From: Galaxea fascicularis
Lineage: Eukaryota > Cnidaria > Anthozoa > Scleractinia > Euphylliidae
Direction of reading: 5' to 3'
Assembly: GCA_948470475.1 (NCBI GenBank)
Contig: OX419343.1
Coordinates: forward strand, 25,237,302-25,301,301
DNA: 64,000 bases
Positions 11,732 to 22,910 of the stretch are shown here, in pieces. The position numbers and the translations under genes are program-made. Within the stretch, counting starts at the first letter, position 1. The number at the start of each line of letters is the position of its first letter. The notes below the pieces were generated by a model. That model saw only the letters and a list, made by a program, of their open reading frames with translations, was not told where the DNA came from and made no database searches.

Positions 11732-12602
11732 TACAGGAATGGTTTTCGGCTCAATAATTTTTTGGAAATCCCTACTTGTTGAGGGGAATTGTGTAACTCT
11801 GACGCTCAGTGTGTTGCAACGAAACTAATCGCTGATAGAAATATATTTAATGATAATAAAGAGAAAAAAAAGAGGGGTAGCCGTTGTACAGTCATGTGAT
11901 ATCGTGACGCGGCTGATACCTGTGACAAATGCACTCATCCACTATTCGCAGAATTTAGGATTCACGAAAACTTTTTGTCAAGAGTTCAAGTTATTTATTT
12001 TTGTAACATTTCTTAAGCACCTATTGTTTTTTTTTGGTATTTATACGCCCTTTAGACTCATCATTTTAGTAATGACGTTACGTTAACGTCGAAACGTCGT
12101 CGAATTAGTGTTTTAGCTTTTTTTAGCTTGGAATTTCAAGTTAAAGCAACCAATCAGAAAGCAGCCGAATTATTAATAAAACGGTGTCAATTAAAAGATG
12201 TCACCGGTGAAAACAAAGACGAGTTCACGCACACACCAACTCAAACGACCGGGTTTAATCCTAGACTGCTAAAATGATGACAAATAATATTGTTTTGGTT
12301 TAAGCATAAAGAAACCGAACTGATGGCAAAACTAAAAGAGATCCGAATCATTCGTCAATATTTTAACTGTAAAACTGGTATTCCGCGAGAGCACGCCATG
12401 GCAAAACAAGTTAATCCGCCATTTTCCTCCTAGTCGGGGTATGTGCTTTGATTTAGAACATTTTGATCAATTAAAACGATCCTTTTAAAATAAAAAAAAT
12501 AAAAAAACTTGAAATTTTCAGCGCTTAACCCGTAAACGAATCTTAGCCCTCAAACTAGATTTTCTTTCAGATCAACGAGCCAGTTTAAACTGGACAAATG
12601 AA

Positions 12603-13094
12603 GTACTGTACGGGTCTGCAAATGATCCCAGGACCGCAGATGATCCCGGACCGGAAATGATCCCCAAATTGGACCGCAAATGATCCCGACTAAAAAATAT
12701 AGAATGGCATGGATGCTGAAATAGTGTGGATAGGGAATTGGCGTGAATAGCGATTATCATGGCTCTCAACTAGCATCTGTTCTACACGTTCATGTTGCGT
12801 TATTAAAGACAATCTGTTAAAAGGAGTCTGGTTGCAAAGAGAACAAACGTCTGGCATGCAATTGAAATCAGCAGTTTTATTTGTCAGTTGTTACAGTTAA
12901 TAAAAAAATTAGGCCGAACGTGTGGAAAAGATGCTAGTTGTGAGCCATGATAATCGCTATTCACGCCAATTCCCCATCCACACTATTTCAGCATCCATGC
13001 CATTCAAGATTTTTTAGTCGGGATCATTTGCGGTCCAAATTTGTGGTCCGGGATCATTTGCGGTCCTGGGATCATTTGTGGACCCGTACAGTAC
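12603..13094. mobile_element. Foldback element with about 180-bp arms
   Basis: Long inverted arms (about 12603-12791 and 12916-13094) start GTACTGTACGGGTC and are separated by about 125 unpaired bases. Each arm carries three or four tandem-like copies of GGACCGCAAATGATCCC (or close variants), followed by a unique segment (GGCATGGATGCTGAAATAGT). A transcript across it would form a long double-stranded stem. No protein is encoded. Confidence 0.8.
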
Positions 13095-13500
13095 CGGTGT
13101 GTGGTATATGATCTATCAAACGGCTCATCCTCGGTGTGAAACTCACGAGTGGCGTAAAACATTATAAACAATAGCGTACAGATAATAATACCTGATAAAA
13201 CAAAGAAAACCTCGCCAGGTTTTTACACCGAAAATGACCCGATCAAACGTCAGTCTAAAATTTTCATATGGTTCAGAAGAGCAATAAAATAAGTACAGAC
13301 CGATTCCTTCCATTCCATCCACTCCCTCTTCACCTAAAAATAATGCAATAGAGTACTATTGCGTTGGCCAAGCGTGACACTTGACAAGAAAAGAAAACAA
13401 TTATATATGGGATATTAGAATTTCATGATTTTAAAATATGCGCATTAATTTTTACAGAGCGTTGTGTGTCGTTTGATCGCAGACAGAACATGTTGGTCTA

Positions 13501-15847
13501 ATGGCTGGAGATATCTGGATTTTTGACTCGCGACGCCTTGTTGCTTCGTTTATTTGGACATCGTATCTTTTCTCCATGTCCAAATTTTGGGTAAGGCTAT
13601 CAAAACTTGTTCTTGCTCTGTACGTCTAGAAGCACTCAACTTGCTGAAACGTGTTGGCGACGCGCCATGTTCACTTTTTGAAAAACGGATTCTTTTGTTT
13701 AACATAAATTTAGCTTGGCTCGCCGCAATTTTAGTCTAGAATTTGTATGATTAAAAATTGATCTTCAAGTTAACTCGATTTAAGAGATAAGAAAGAAGAA
13801 CGAAACGAAGCAATTCAAAGAGATTTTTACTTGCCTGCGGCGTGCGCTTCTAATTGTGAGTTCTGTGCTAATTCAATTCCAATATTTATTAATCAACAGT
13901 CGCGTAGTTGGTCAAAGGTTGGCGTATTTCGATATCAAGCCTGGTATTAGCGTCTGAACAGTACATCAATTTTTATTGCGCTATAATACGTATTGCGCAT
14001 AGTATTCTGATGATTCAACCGTCGCGAGAAATTACTGTCCATTCTGTTGCCATAGGGTTTTAACTTCTCCCGAAAAAATTCATTTGTCTCGCCATCAGGA
14101 TTATAGAATTTCAAAAGCGCAGACAGTGCTGCTTAATAATTATTGTGTTGGTTGATAATAATAATTGTGCTGGAGCACTGTTACAAAACTAAGCATGAGT
14201 TTCATTGAGTATTAGTACATTGTGTACATTATTAACCATATGATTCCCTTAACTTGTCCCTTTATCCCAGGTCGAGGGATCATATTACTGTCGGCGGGAT
14301 TGGTAAGAGCTCAATTTTAGTGTTCATAAGATTGTTCACTCCCCCTCCGCCTCCCGAACTCTGCTGATTCTTTAAGCTTTGACTGTCGAGATCTCACCCA
14401 CTTGTGGCATGGATATTTTCTCAAACTATGCAACAGCTAGTCCTCCAGCCCAGCTTTGATCCCTCACTAATAAACAGGAGTGGATGAGGTGTAAGCATTA
14501 AGCAGGGGAGGGTACAGATAAAAGCTTGACACATAATTAGCAAGACTCATTCACATACCCCCACCCTCCCCATCCTTAAGATATTTGGATGTGATGGACA
14601 GTGATTTTTCCACCCTGCTGATGTGGCTGTTACGATCGAGTAACGGGGTCCAGCATCCTTTCCATTTTACCCCAAAATTTCTGATTGCACATTTCCAAAG
14701 AAAAGCAGATTTTAACCCAAAAAACCTGCACAATCGAGATCAACCTGGGGCTTGTCATGAATGCCAGATCCCAGTCCACTACATTAATCAAAGTTTTACT
14801 TCTCTGACAACTGAACTTCATTTTGCTTCAAGGTGTAACTATAACGAGTATTGCTGTGGTGATGACATCTGTTGTGATTATCTGACAGGCTACTGGTACC
14901 TATGGTGAGTAAACTATGATAAAAGGCTAATTGCACCGTTCAGTCTTCTTCAGTTGCTTCTTTTATTTGTCACATACTTAGTTAATTCAATAAATCAACT
15001 TAAAGTCAACTGCTCAATTTGTACCTGTCCAGCTATAATGACCAGTAGGCAAGTTGTTTTCCTATTCACTTCCCTGACGATTGCATTGAAGACAGCAAAT
15101 ACTTCATAGAAGGGCCCGCAGAGCAATGCGTTAAGTGTAGGGGCCACTAGCGCTTCTGCCTCTTCAACTAAGGGGAGGGGTTTGACTCTAATAAACACAT
15201 CTAACTGTTTAATTCATAAGACTTATTCCATCAGACTCAGATGTTTTCCCATGAGGTCCAGCAGCTTTAGCCGACCACTATTATCCCATGAAAGTCCTTT
15301 TCATCATTTTTTTCCACAAAAAGCCCCCCCCCCCCCCCCCCAGCCCATCCCCATGCATGGTCCATGCCAGATAATTTGACATTTCCTTGCCATTTTTTGA
15401 ATATCACAAATTCAATTTGTTCATAGTAAGTACATGATAAAAATACAAACAAACAAAAGCAAGCAACTGCAGCAATTTGTTTGACAATAAATACGTCAAA
15501 TAAAGAACGTTGATCAGCCCTTTCTTTCCAGGTTAATGATGGGACTCTTGTTATTTTCACTGGTCCTGGTCTGCTGTTGGCTGCGTTATCACAGATATCA
15601 CTCACGGGAATCAATTGAGGCCAGAAATAGTAAATTGGGATATATTCCAGTGCCTGGTGCATTTGTTACGTATGGAGACGAGTATTACATTCATCAACAA
15701 CCCCCGCAAGTCCCATTTGCACGAGAACCTCCACATTTTAGCGAGACAAAGGAGTTTGAATCACAGCAAGGCGATAGTTCAAGATTCCACCCTCCTCCTT
15801 ACAATTTTATTGAAAGAACTCCAAGTGCCCCTCCTGCAGGGCCGTAA
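13501..15847 (+). CDS. WBP1/VOPP1-family small membrane protein, complete
   Basis: Four exons join in frame: 13501-13590, 14271-14302 (a 32-base microexon), 14833-14904 and 15532-15847 (TAA), giving 169 residues. Residues 12-30 are hydrophobic, a likely signal segment. A short Cys-rich ectodomain follows (C37, C42, C48, C49, C54, C55; CNYNEYCCGDDICCDY). It runs directly into an aromatic-rich transmembrane helix (about 62-82) and then a cytoplasmic Pro-rich tail. The tail ends with PPPY at 152-155 and APPAGP. CC-x4-CC followed by a Trp/Tyr-rich helix, plus PPxY motifs, is the signature of WBP1/WBP1L/VOPP1, which recruit WW-domain ubiquitin ligases (NEDD4/WWOX types) at endolysosomal membranes. 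Intron 3 contains an 18-base C homopolymer (15324-15341). The start choice rests on phase and hydrophobicity and is a little less certain than the other exons. Confidence 0.82.
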
Positions 15848-15892
15848 ATGATACCAGCTTTGTTTTTTAAGTGTTATTTATATCACTTAAAT

Positions 15893-15898
15893 AATAAA
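15893..15898 (+). terminator. Polyadenylation signal AATAAA of the WBP1-like gene
   Basis: AATAAA lies 46 bases after the stop codon. Further AATAAA-like motifs near 16703 and 16733 could serve a longer form. Confidence 0.6.
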
Positions 15899-15929
15899 AT
15901 TGTTTTTGAGAATCTAGAGTGTGAATTAG

Positions 15930-16128
15930 CCTTTTAAACCCCAAGAGTGATCAGCATCAAATTTCTCCTTGTAATATCAACACTTTATAAAACAGAGTGG
16001 TCAGGAGAATTAAGAACAGGATCACACAAGATTGCTTGATATTTTAACAATTTCTCCCTACTACTTCTATGGGAAATGTGTAGCGACAACAAATGAGAAT
16101 TTAAATTTTGATCTTGGGGCTTAAAGGA
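15930..16128. mobile_element. piggyBac-like MITE, second copy
   Basis: Left end CCTTTTAAACCCCAAGAGTG and right end GATCTTGGGGCTTAAAGG are inverted. The flanks TTAG and TTAC look like decayed TTAA sites. Interior blocks TTTCTCCTTGT and GAGAATTTAAATTTTGATCT are shared with 33826-34011 and, inverted, with 36313-36462. Confidence 0.7.
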
Positions 16129-17461
16129 TTACGAATAATCGTATCATCTAGTAGTTTAAATATTGCACATGTACAAAAGCCTGTTATTTAGACTAAAACA
16201 ATATGCATGTTTCATATTTATTTAGCTTCATGAATATGACCCAGAAAGTTAGCACTGAGCCTTATCCAAACTAATGATAAAAAATCACAAACAATTTAAA
16301 AATACTTTGTATTGATATTTACCACGAAAAGTGTGAGTAGCTGAATATAACAGCAATAATGAACTACGTCTGTACAACATAAAACAAAACCTTTTTTCTC
16401 TTTGATACAATGTCTCTGTTATGTCGTAGGTGTGAACCAGGTTCAGTTCAATGTAAGTCCTACTATTTAGTACCGCAATAATTGTGATTTTCTTGTGATG
16501 GGCAATGCCAAACAGCAGGAAAAGGTTTACCTTTTAGACTTATACTTGTTATATCTAGAGAGCCACCTTACGTAATGAAAGTAATTTGTATTGATTCATG
16601 AATTCAGTGACACTATTTTCATCTGCTTTAGAAGACAAATGAGTATTTTCCAGAAGATTATATTTTGTCAGTATCTACCCAGTAGAGTATATTGTGTGAA
16701 GAAATAAAGTCAAAATTAGAACAGTATTATAAATAAACATGTTTAATGGGTGTGCTATGTTTACTTTTACTCTCTGTTATTCCAAGGCAACTTTTTGAGA
16801 AGTTTTAGTTATTCAGTAGAATACGGCATTGAATTTTAGCACACTGGGGCAAGAATGTGAAACAAGTGAGCCAAGTGTTTCACAGATGGTTAACAAAGGT
16901 CTGTGCCATACAATAATACCATGCTACCTTATCGCAGGGACTACAATTTATGAGTGTTGATGCAATACTACTCTGAAAGGAGGCTATATATGGTATCATA
17001 TTTCCACTGCTTTACATGAAGCTTGGGAACAAGCTCTCCTCTGAAGCCATGTGCATGCACCTCTCAGTAACCTCTTACCGGTATTTCATTGGTTCTTACA
17101 AACACACAGCTCCATTGTTTCAGGGCTTGGGTCCATTATTTCTGTTGTTTGTTTAAGTTCTCAGCCAATCCTGTGAGTTGTTCAGAGAGCTGTGTGGCAC
17201 CTCAATCTCTCGGTGGACTGTCCTCTGAGAGGGCTTGCCACAAGGTAAGAGGTTACTTTACATGTTAACTTCATTGCAGATTATCCTGCAGCAGTTATTG
17301 TCACTAATCAATTTGAATCCCAAATGAAGAAACACAGCAGGAAACTTAAAACAAGCATCATTTTGGCAACTGGACTTCTCCTAGTTCATAGCCTCCGAAA
17401 AAAAAATCCTACGTTGTGACAGAGAATGGTTAAGCTATATTCAACACATTTTTTTATGTTA
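16129..17461. other. Convergent intergenic gap between the WBP1-like gene and SNAPC1
   Basis: No exon is visible. A 13-bp perfect inverted repeat (GTAACCTCTTACC at 17067-17079 and its complement at 17244-17256) bounds a 190-bp segment, perhaps another small TIR element. The rest is ordinary AT-rich sequence that may include 3' UTR of both genes. Confidence 0.4.
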
Positions 17462-20400
17462 TTACTTTCTACGCCTTTTCTTTGTTTTATTTTCCTCCTC
17501 TGACGAGTCTTTGCTTGGTTGAAGATGTCTCATACTCCTTGAAACCTGTGAAAAGAACAGTATTTTGAAGTAAATATAAAAAGAAATTAATACTAATTCA
17601 TTGTTTCAATTTAACTGTTGACACAACACCTGATACAACATGCTTCCTTGCTATTTTGCCTTACGTGGATTATATACAAACCTTAGAAACTGAAGCAAAT
17701 GATCTTTTCTTTATGTCTTTTATCCTGGAGCTATTGGTACTGTTTGCCTTTAATAGACAAAACATTTAAAGTTTAAATGAACATTAATCAACTTAATAAC
17801 AATATATTGGTTCATTGCTCTACCAACTGCGCCAACAGGTCTCTGGCTCAGTTGGTACGGCACCAAACTACTGTGCAGGAGGTATTGGGTTCAAACCCAG
17901 TGGCCGGACCAACACTCTGGGTCTTAACTAAGGAGAAAGTGCTTCCTTTGCAATGACATGTACAAATGGTTAGACTTTCTGACTTTAGTTACTATTCTAG
18001 GTAAGGATGATAAACCGTAGGCCCCATCTCACATTTCTTCATAATTGAGTCTGTGGGATGTTAAAGAACCACTAGGGACATAACAAACCCTGGCTGTGAC
18101 CACCACTAGAACTGACCTGTCCTATTCATGTCTTCGTATCTCAATGAACACAGTGATTTAGGTGGCGGGCTTGACGTGATACCCCAAAAACAGGCTTATG
18201 GTGTATGAGGCCACACACAAGACAGCTATAAGCCAAGGTGGAGTTTGCTGAGTGCTGAAACTACATTCTATATGAATGTAACATGCGTTCATCAAGATAT
18301 GATTGGACAGAAGCATGCAGGAAGTTTGGAGAGCACAAAAAAAGCAGTTCACGCAATAGGAGAGCAACTCTAACTTCAGTGCTCTCCAAACTTCCACAGT
18401 GCTTCATATCTCAATGAATATAGTGTTTTAAATGTTGTATTCACTCTGTTACGCTTCAATGTGTTGTTTATTTTGTTTCAGAAAAACATTTCACTACTCT
18501 TCACAATGATCTCATCTCAGATTGGTAAAAAACTGACAGGTGAATTCACCCATGTAAATGAACTTCATCTTCTGATTAAATATAAAATTCTCTTAATATC
18601 AGAAAGAAAACCAAAGGTGCTCTTTGACATCATCAGCGTGCACAATGGGAATACAAAGCACGCTATTGTAATTGAATTTGATCACACAAATTTACTAGCT
18701 AAGTTATAATTTCACATTTTACTGTACGAATTCAAGAACCGTGAACACTATGATTTGTTTTTGACATTTTCAACTGTGCAGCAACTAATCAGAAGTGGTA
18801 TGAAACCAAAAACTAATTAATATCATTACTGTTTGTGGTTTAGTTTTCTCGCACATGATTGGCTTTTTACTGGAACAAAATAACATTCCATAAATATTTC
18901 TAGTATCCACCACGGTGTTTCACAGTAAGAGAGAATCGCATTATCAACCTTGAACCAAAGAAAAATGAGTAATGATACCTTATCAGCAGCCACAGTTGTA
19001 GCTGCACTTGTTCTTGTGTCTGCGGCAGCTTGTCTATTTCCTGATGAAGAATTCCCAGTGTCCAGTGAGGATAGTGATGTTCCGGTTTTTCTCTCCAAAA
19101 CATGCTGTAAATTAAGATGAATGATTTGTTTGTCCTATTGTCAATGTAAGTGAGGCCTTCCAATTGGTGTTCTGGTGTTGCTTTGTTGCTCGTTTATGAC
19201 TCTGTCTGTCGCCTGTTCAGTTAGGGACCAATGTCACTGATGCAGAGAAAGCCAAGAAGAATTGAAAGTAAATTGTCCCTGTCACAAACTGTTGCGCTAT
19301 TTTCTGCCAATTTCTGTTCGTTGTTGGTGTTTTCGGAGAAGATTGTTACCTGTTTTTGGAGCCATGTTGTTTGTTGTTTCTGCCCCTTGAAGGGGCTCGT
19401 ACGTGTTGTCCCAAAGTTAGTCCTAAGTTTGTCCCAGGTTATATGTGCCTCAACATGCATCAACACCCATATTAACCAAATTGGCCTCAATTAGTTAAGA
19501 GAGTTTTCTTGAACATCATCAACTGGCCTTTTACATGTATCTCTGGAGATCCTATTTTCTCATAACCTGTATCGTTAATAATTATTGCAAAGAGAAATCA
19601 AATGTTGGTCATGCATGATGCATGATGAAAAAGCTGAGTAAAACAGAAAAAGGTATCTTTTCTCTTTTATTAACAATTTACTTACTGTTATTATTATTAT
19701 TGATTTTTAAAACCTCAAGGAGAACAAGGCATAACTATCAACAAGGAACTTGCCTATACCTTTTGACATTGTGTTTGTTTCCAGTCATGAAATGTCTGTA
19801 ATTCACTTTGTTAAATGTACAAAGACATAAAGTTAGTCAGCAATGGCAATAAACAGTCTAAAAGTTAACTCATCAACGATATATGAACATGGTGGGAAGT
19901 GCCTGAGAAGCCTGGTGAGCCTGGTCCAGCAAACAAGGGTAGCGAGTAGCCATGGCAACCCTGTAAATGGCATCCACTCAGGCATCATCTCACTGCTTAC
20001 CAGTGGAAACTAAATGATTAGAATACTTAGTACCCTTTGCTTATCAAAAGTGATCAGGGCTGTGCTCTAGCAGCGCCCGGTCGCCCCTGGGGACTTACTT
20101 TTACCAGGAAATATTAGTTTTTGCACCAAACTTATATGCTGGGCACCCTGGATTTCAAGGGTTTAGAGGTTTGGGCACCCAACTACTTTTCTTAGAGCAC
20201 AGCCTTGGGTGATGGTTGATTGGGAGGGAAGAAGAAAACCTCACAAATGAGAGCCACTTAATGCAACACAAACTAAATGAACTGACATACTCAAGAGAGC
20301 CATAATAACATGAAGGTTCCTCCAAGGCCCTTTGACCGCCCCCGATATTCAAAAGGGAAAACTTGTCTGGAGATTACCTTAGCCTAAATTGCATTCAACT

Positions 20401-21567
20401 ACACTTTTCATTAATAACAACTGAAAAAACTTTACCTGGCAATATCTGTGATGAGGTTATCAGAGATGGCACTAAAAGACCGAGTGGAAGAAATGACCTC
20501 TGTTTCTTGCAATTTGGCCTTCATCTCTAGATAGTTTTTGTGAGCCTCTTCCAAATACTGAAAAGAAAAAACAAAGAGATATTCATACTGAATAGATATT
20601 TGTTCATGTGATTCACCTGTCTGTCTATGTTGTGTTTGCTGGAGTTTTCTATCAGGCAATTGAGCATCGGTGTTGAATAGCTCCATAGCTGTGTTGATAG
20701 CACTGTGCATTTTCAATATTATTGATACTCTCAGGGAGTGTTACTGATTGGAGGACTATGATCCCCATTGTTTGGTGAAGGAGATTTAAATTAAATTGGT
20801 GTCTGCTTACAGGAGATGTCTGCATAGGCTGAAGGTGTCCAGAATATTGGAGGATCAACTCTGTGACTATTGCCTTTCTATCATGTCCTTCTATAGCCAC
20901 ATGCACTACCGGTAAATGTTATTCTCAATGTGCAAGAGGGATCAAAGTTTTTAGCAGCATTCTTACAGGAATGTCACAAGATACAAACTCATCGACTTGG
21001 TGAGGAATGATGAAACATTCACTTTACCTCAAGAGCTCTATACCTCTCCTCTACATTATCATTTACATCATCAATTAAGACAGAACTTTGGCCTTCTTCT
21101 TGGCTTGGGATTGCTTCCTTCGAGCCATAAGCAAGCTAATTGAGACAAACAGCTAGTGTAAGTTAAGCACACAAGAAGTAAAATTCATAATCAAAAATGG
21201 TATTTAATTCACAAAGTCAAGAAATTGAGTTTATACCGGTATTGGCATGGCGACAAACAAGAAAGCCTTTTCCTTGTACAGACTTCTGAGGATGTAGTCA
21301 GCATCATGGTGCTGTGGAAGAATGAAGACATCACCGATTACTGAGGTGAATGTAAAAATTTAAGAAATAGTTCCCGAGGGGCTGCCCTATAGAAAGGGTA
21401 GTGGTGGTCTTCAGAAAATTTTAAAAACAACCCTAAAAGGTATCAGATGCTTGTGCAGTGTGTGTGGGCCTGAGTAATATTAACATAATGACATAACAGG
21501 AAGGTCACCCAAACAAAAAAAGCTGCTTGTACGTGTTCATGTTTTATGTCTCTAGTGTGAACAACAC

Positions 21568-21608
<41 letters not shown>

Positions 21609-22910
21609 AACATCAGGATAAAACTGATCTTTTCTTTGTGTCATTATGACCATGTTGTTATGTTGTTACATGTATGTCATGTATGTCACTTGTGTGAACC
21701 AAGCCTTACACTACCTGTTTTTCAATGATTTGGTTGTGCAGTTCTCTGAGATCTTTCATCATTGACAGTGTCATGCGAATCTGTAATGACAACACAACAC
21801 AAGAGAGCAGTTCATTAATCCAGTAGGGCCACTTTGGATTTCAAGTGACTGGCGTGATCGGATTGGAACAAAAATAAGACCCTAAAAAATCCCTGGGGCT
21901 TCTTACAAAACCCCAAGGAAGAAAAAAGAAGCGATAAACACTAATTAAGTTCTTGACTGCTTAACAAATTCTTCTCATCATGGCAAATAAGATTTCCGCA
22001 GTCCCATACATTAATAATTATGTGAGGATTTTGTGACTCAAACTCTCTTCTTTTTTGGAGCAGAGTTAGTATTACAGTGATGCATGTACAATTAATGTAT
22101 GGTGTTGTGCAGAAATCTTTCCCTCGTCATCAATGAAGAACAGTACGGAGAAAATTACACATTCTGATGTCGGTGTTTAAAGTTGTCCCATAAAAGTAAG
22201 CATTAACTACCTTAACTTTTGGTTGATTAAGCTGGGTGTGATAGATGGCATACAAGGCGTACAAGGCTCCAATACGGTACTGAAAACTGTAGGGAGTAGA
22301 GTCGAGGTACGTGCCTACAATGCGAAACAGATAGTCTACAAGCTGCAACAAATATAGAGAGAAAAAAACAAATTATTCGATATTCAATTGAAGCACTGCA
22401 AGTGTGAATTCAAATCCTCAAGTTGGTCGTATCATTTTTAGCCAGAATTACCATTTTTTGTCTTGGACAAGTGTGGTTGGTAGCAATCGGAACTAAGCCC
22501 TCGCGATCGTACAGTAATTTTAGACTTAAACTTTTCTTCTAAAAAAACTTTGCAAATAGAACAACAATAAAAGCGACTTAAGCCTTTTCCAAACCTGAAT
22601 TCTTCGGTTGGTATCCCTTCCCCCGCTACAAAGAAACCAGAAGAAGACCAAAAATAAATAAGCTCAAAATATATTTTCTGATCAAATGTTCGGGACTGTT
22701 GAACTAAATGATCATAAACAGATTATAAGCCACAGAAATCATGGCCAAAAAACAGGCAATAAAGCTTGCCAAGGAACTAATTACACACCAGTGTATTAAC
22801 GAGAAGTTTATCTCTCTCCAGACTTCGCAAAAAGTTTCAAAACGAACACTTTTGAGGTTTTCAAAGCGTGACAACAACAAACGACAATCACTAATCAACC
22901 CGTCCGCCAT
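17462..22910 (-). CDS. SNAPC1: snRNA-activating protein complex subunit 1 (SNAPC1)
   Basis: Reading leftward, exons are 22789-22910 (ATG), 22595-22625 (31-base microexon), 22211-22342, 21715-21780, 21237-21311, 21028-21135, 20436-20557, 18979-19104 and 17462-17545 (TAA). Exons 1-7 splice in phase. The N-terminus (DCRLLLSRFENLKSVRFETF), the block SFQYRIGALYALYAIYHTQL and the later HHDADYILRSLYKEKAFLF align with human SNAPC1 from memory. The protein ends in a basic tail (KTKKRRRK), as in the family. SNAPC1 is part of the complex that binds the proximal sequence element of snRNA promoters for RNA polymerases II and III. The last two exons are less secure: exon 8 is open in two frames, each reaching the same tail through acceptors 8 bases apart. 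The phase of exon 7 favours the reading that begins SMFWREKPEHHYPHW, giving about 285 residues with exon 9 starting at 17537. Otherwise a small exon is missing. Intron 7 holds an inverted-repeat element and intron 8 a SINE. Confidence 0.93.
17838..18128 (+). mobile_element. tRNA-derived SINE in SNAPC1 intron 8
   Basis: A box TGGCTCAGTTGG (17844-17855) and B box GGTTCAAACCC (17888-17898) are 44 bases apart, as in a polymerase III tRNA promoter. A non-tRNA body of about 220 bases follows, with CCGTAGGCCCCATCTCAC and GGGATGTTAAAGAACC. The tRNA part does not make a good acceptor stem, so this is a SINE rather than a tRNA gene. The 3' boundary is uncertain. Confidence 0.75.
18133..18430. repeat. 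Short element bounded by direct repeats
   Basis: Near-identical 28-base direct repeats (18133-18160 and 18403-18430, both containing TATCTCAATGAA) bracket a segment. Inside are perfect 16-base inverted repeats, GAAGTTTGGAGAGCAC at 18321-18336 and the complement at 18379-18394. It lies in SNAPC1 intron 8, just after the SINE. It could be an insertion with a long target duplication or part of a larger repeat. Confidence 0.5.
20055..20207. mobile_element. hAT-like MITE (CAGGGCTGTGCTCT...)
   Basis: Terminal inverted repeats CAGGGCTGTGCTCTAG and CTTAGAGCACAGCCTTG enclose 153 bp with no coding frame, in SNAPC1 intron 7. The CAGGG...CCTTG ends match those of the element at 39418-39585 and suggest a hAT-related family. 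The target duplication is not clear. Confidence 0.6.

Larger units (their letters stand above)
10585..13500. other. Repeat-rich intergenic region between TRAF and the WBP1-like gene
   Basis: No coding exon is supported. The first part may be TRAF 3' UTR: an AATAAA at 11855-11860 is a candidate polyadenylation signal but lies over 1.2 kb from the stop. The stretch contains a GA-rich microsatellite at about 10870-10890 and the three mobile elements listed separately. About 13100-13500 shows nothing notable and should hold the promoter of the next gene. Confidence 0.4.

Noticed and set aside
14585..14908. 107-residue ORF starting at ATG 14585
   Set aside because: Only 14833-14904 is coding; the upstream part is intron, and the microexon at 14271 gives the correct phase and the missing Cys.
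15267..15662. 131-residue minus-strand ORF
   Set aside because: It passes through the C homopolymer as a glycine run and is antisense to the WBP1-like last exon.
17838..17912. Functional tRNA gene
   Set aside because: A and B boxes are present, but the acceptor and anticodon stems are poor and a SINE body follows.
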